Assembly: GCA_945827465.1 (NCBI GenBank)
Contig: CALZOH010000158.1
Coordinates: 1 to 7,668 of the forward strand
Length of the DNA stretch: 7,668 bases
Direction: 5' to 3'
Origin: an uncultured Prevotellaceae bacterium
GTDB taxonomy: Bacteria > Bacteroidota > Bacteroidia > Bacteroidales > Bacteroidaceae
Numbering within the stretch: position 1 is the stretch's first letter; every line of letters begins with the position of its first letter. The notes under the pieces are model-generated. The model saw only the letters and a list, made by a program, of their open reading frames with translations, ran no database searches and was not told the DNA's origin. Both the position numbers and the translations under genes were made by a program. Positions 5,227 to 7,668 of this stretch are shown here, piece after piece.

Positions 5227-7521
5227 TCAGTGGATGATTTTAATTTTGGCATATTTCAGCAGCAGTCTCTTCGTTCCGCTGTTCTCAAAATAAATGGTTG
5301 CTTTGATGTTGTCGGGCTCGCCTTCGAGTATTTCTACCGTTCCTTGTCCGAAGCGTTCGTGCTCTACGCGGTCGTTCAGTCGCAGCAGGGTGCCGTTGAA
5401 CTTTACTTCCTGATACTTCCTGTCTTCTACCGGCAGGGCGTTTCGTTCCATCGGCCGCAGGCGGGCGGTGCCGGCCGGGGTTGCGGGCGACGGGCTGTGG
5501 TGGAGGCGAAGTCCCCCGGGCGATGCCGGGCTTGCCTTTTTGCCTTCGTCAAGGCGGAGGTAGTGGCGGTCGATTTCGTACAGGAAGTGGCTGGGCTCGC
5601 ACATCTCCATCTTGCCGTACATGGAGCGACTTTTCGATGCGCTGAGGTAGCAGCGTTTGCGGGCACGGGTGATGGCTACGTAGAAGAGGCGTCGCTCTTC
5701 TTCCATGGCGCGTTGCGAGTAGAGGCTTTGGGCTGAGGGGAAGAGGTTTTCTTCCATGCCAACGATAAACACGTTGTCGAACTCCAGTCCTTTGGCCGAG
5801 TGCACCGTCATGAGGGTGACGGCCTCGCGGTCGGCGTCGTCGGCGTCCTGCTCGTCCTGGTCGGAAAACAGCGCTACTTCGCTGAGGAAGTCGGCCAGGT
5901 AACAGTGCTGCTCGTTGCCGGTTTCCTTTTGTGTTTCTACAAAGGTGTTGATGGCGTTGAGCAGTTCCGACAGGTTGTTTTGCTTGTCGATTGATTCGGC
6001 GTCGTTCTTATTCAGGTAGTCTTGTCCGACGCCCGAGTGGCGGATGATGTCGGAGGCCAGGGTGTAGGCGTCGAGCGAGTTTTGCGAGCTGATGAAGGTG
6101 TTCATCATGTTGCGGAAGGCTTCGAGCTTGCTACGCGTGCCCTTGTTGATGTCGAGCGAATATTGGTCGGGATTTTCCATCACGTCCCACACGCCTGCGT
6201 CGGCCCGGTGGGCGGTGAGGATGACCTTCTCGATGGTGGTGTCGCCGATGCCGCGACGCGGACATTTGATGCAGCGTTTGAAGGCTTCTTCGTCGTGATG
6301 ATTGACGATGAGACGAAAGTATGACAGGACGTCGCGTATTTCGGCATGGTCGTAGAAGGAGTGTCCGGCATAGATGCGGTAAGGGATGGAGCGTTTCAGC
6401 AGGCCTTCCTCGAAGATGCGGCTTTGGGCATTGGTGCGGTAAAGGATGGCCATTTGGCTGTAGGCTGTTCCCTGCGTCCGATGGAGCCGGCTGATGCGGT
6501 TGCATACGATTTCGCCTTCTTCCACATCGCTGAAGGCTACGTTGAGCTGCAGGGGGTCACCCTCTTCGTTCCGGCTGAATACTTCCTTTTCTATCTGGCG
6601 CTTGTTGCAGGCGATAAGGCTGTTGGCGGCCTTGACGATGTTTTGGGTCGAGCGGTAGTTTTGTTCGAGTTTAAAGAGTTTGGCTCCGCGATATACCTTG
6701 GCGAACTCCAGGATATTGTCGATTTGTGCGCCCCTGAAGCTGTAGATGCTCTGCGCGTCGTCGCCCACGACGCAGATGTGCTCGTGTCGGCGGGCGAGCT
6801 GGTGCATGATGCGGTGCTGAACGGTATTGGTGTCCTGATACTCGTCGACGAGGATGAAATGGAACCTCTGCGCATATTTTTCGAGCACTTCGGGATGGTG
6901 TTCAAACAAGAGGAAGGTGTTGAGCAGGAGGTCGTCAAAGTCCATGGCGTTGGCCCTTTTCATCCGCTCCACATAGAACTTGTAGATGAGTCCAAGCTGC
7001 TCCATGTGGTCCATCCGGTCGCGTTGCCGGGTTTCGGCATTGGCCGCGTAGTCGTCGGGCAGCACCATGGCGTTCTTGGCCTCCGAGATGCGGCCGCATA
7101 CGACGCCCGGTTTGTATTCCTTGTCGTCGAGTTGCATTTCCTTGAGCAGGTTTTTCACCAAGCTCTTCGTGTCGTCAGGCTTATAGATGGTGTAACGCTG
7201 GGTGAAGCCCAGGAGGTGGGCTTCGTAGCGCAAGATGCGGTTGAAGATGGAGTGGAACGTACCCATCCAGAGCGACCGGGCCTTGTCCTCCCCGACGAGG
7301 GCGGCTATTCGCTCCTTCATCTCGTCGGCCGCCTTGTTGGTAAAGGTCAGGGCCAAGATGTTCCACGGCGCCATGCCTTGTTGCAGCAGGTAGGCAATCT
7401 TGTAAGTCAGCACCCGTGTCTTGCCGGAACCGGCTCCGGCTATCACCAGGGATGCGCCATCGTTGTATTCAACAGCCTGGCGTTGCTGTTCGTTTAAGTC
7501 TTTCAGGAAATCACTTTTCAC
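5227..7521 (-). CDS. pcrA: ATP-dependent DNA helicase, UvrD/PcrA family (SF1A)
   Basis: A complete 3'-5' superfamily 1 DNA helicase that unwinds DNA in repair and clears proteins from it. Numbering from the GTG at 7521 gives 764 residues. Q motif LNEQQRQAV (9-17); Walker A AGAGSGKT (28-35); motif Ia ALTFTNKAADEM (57-68); Walker B VDEYQDTN (225-232); motif III GDDAQSIYSFRGA (253-265); motif IV QNYRST (287-292); motif V TVHSAKGLEFD (572-582); motif VI RRLFYVAITRARK (610-622). After a Pro/Ser/Gly/Ala-rich linker (~656-692) comes the C-terminal Tudor-like domain, DRVEHERFGQGTVEILEGE (717-735), which in PcrA binds RNA polymerase. The frame extends 8 codons further to a TTG at 7545, but that codon lies inside a -7 promoter box and the in-frame stop is just upstream. 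The GTG also places FLKDLNEQQ near the N-terminus as in relatives, so I prefer it. First gene of the operon with rlmD. UvrD and PcrA cannot be separated reliably here. Confidence 0.92.
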   Translation of the reverse strand: MKSDFLKDLNEQQRQAVEYNDGASLVIAGAGSGKTRVLTYKIAYLLQQGMAPWNILALTFTNKAADEMKERIAALVGEDKARSLWMGTFHSIFNRILRYEAHLLGFTQRYTIYKPDDTKSLVKNLLKEMQLDDKEYKPGVVCGRISEAKNAMVLPDDYAANAETRQRDRMDHMEQLGLIYKFYVERMKRANAMDFDDLLLNTFLLFEHHPEVLEKYAQRFHFILVDEYQDTNTVQHRIMHQLARRHEHICVVGDDAQSIYSFRGAQIDNILEFAKVYRGAKLFKLEQNYRSTQNIVKAANSLIACNKRQIEKEVFSRNEEGDPLQLNVAFSDVEEGEIVCNRISRLHRTQGTAYSQMAILYRTNAQSRIFEEGLLKRSIPYRIYAGHSFYDHAEIRDVLSYFRLIVNHHDEEAFKRCIKCPRRGIGDTTIEKVILTAHRADAGVWDVMENPDQYSLDINKGTRSKLEAFRNMMNTFISSQNSLDAYTLASDIIRHSGVGQDYLNKNDAESIDKQNNLSELLNAINTFVETQKETGNEQHCYLADFLSEVALFSDQDEQDADDADREAVTLMTVHSAKGLEFDNVFIVGMEENLFPSAQSLYSQRAMEEERRLFYVAITRARKRCYLSASKSRSMYGKMEMCEPSHFLYEIDRHYLRLDEGKKASPASPGGLRLHHSPSPATPAGTARLRPMERNALPVEDRKYQEVKFNGTLLRLNDRVEHERFGQGTVEILEGEPDNIKATIYFENSGTKRLLLKYAKIKIIH

Positions 7522-7542
7522 GGAGGCAGAAATTTTGTGGTG

Positions 7543-7550
7543 CAAAAATA
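7543..7550 (-). promoter_or_regulatory. Candidate Bacteroidota -7 promoter box for the helicase operon
   Basis: Read on the - strand, these bases are TATTTTTG, an exact match to the Bacteroidota primary-sigma -7 consensus TAnnTTTG. The box ends 21 bp before the GTG start at 7521, giving a leader of roughly 10-17 nt if transcription starts about 7 bp downstream. No TTTG-type -33 box is seen 19-21 bp upstream, so the support is one-sided. The position argues against the alternative TTG start at 7545, which lies inside the box. The 118 bp beyond it (7551-7668) hold no gene I can support: all three - strand frames are open for 29-38 codons from the window edge, so the 3' end of an upstream gene is possible but unproven. 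Confidence 0.4.
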
Positions 7551-7668
7551 CGCATTAATTCTCGCTTCTACTTCGGGGCGAGGTGCAGAATGTGTGGCAG
7601 TCCGTGCTTTCGCGGTCTGAAATCGCTTTGCCGCCGGATGAAGAGGGCGAGGCCTGAAACCTTCCGCG

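Noticed and set aside
6346..7497. Long + strand open frame opposite the helicase gene
   Set aside because: It is the antisense shadow of a GC-rich coding region; the Val/Glu/Asp/Gly-rich translation has no domain, and the - strand helicase is unambiguous.

Overview
The window looks like chromosomal DNA of a Bacteroidota (Bacteroidales-type) bacterium. The protein families fit this group, Shine-Dalgarno sequences are mostly absent, and a TAnnTTTG-type -7 box sits just before the helicase gene. By eye, two base compositions alternate. The housekeeping genes (exonuclease, helicase, rRNA methyltransferase and its overlapping partner) are fairly GC-rich. The stretches at about 442-1536 and 1921-3050 are clearly AT-rich and look acquired.

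Layout. (1) 1-423, + strand: the 3' part of a DnaQ-like 3'-5' exonuclease whose start is off the window. (2) 442-1425, + strand: a PD-(D/E)XK nuclease-family gene. It ends at a TAA, but the same frame continues as plausible protein to 1536, so the gene appears cut short by a nonsense codon. (3) About 1582-1894: a decayed small gene of unknown function whose coherent reading needs all three + frames. (4) 2934-1921, - strand: two AT-rich genes, an XRE helix-turn-helix/TIR-type fusion that lacks the first part of the TIR domain, followed by a small secreted lipoprotein. An 11-bp inverted repeat with one mismatch lies in the fusion gene's upstream region. (5) 7521-3084, - strand: a compact operon reading helicase (PcrA/UvrD type), 15-bp gap, 23S rRNA m5U methyltransferase (RlmD type), 11-bp overlap, unknown 237-residue protein.

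Interpretation. The region between the exonuclease and the methyltransferase operon resembles a small, partly decayed accessory or defence-type island: a restriction-like nuclease fold, a TIR protein, a lipoprotein and gene debris. The defence role is inferred from family membership and context and is not shown by the sequence. The most unusual object is the HTH-TIR chimera. It keeps the TIR catalytic-Glu region but has a DNA-binding domain where the first TIR strand should be. The apparent nonsense truncation of the nuclease gene comes next.
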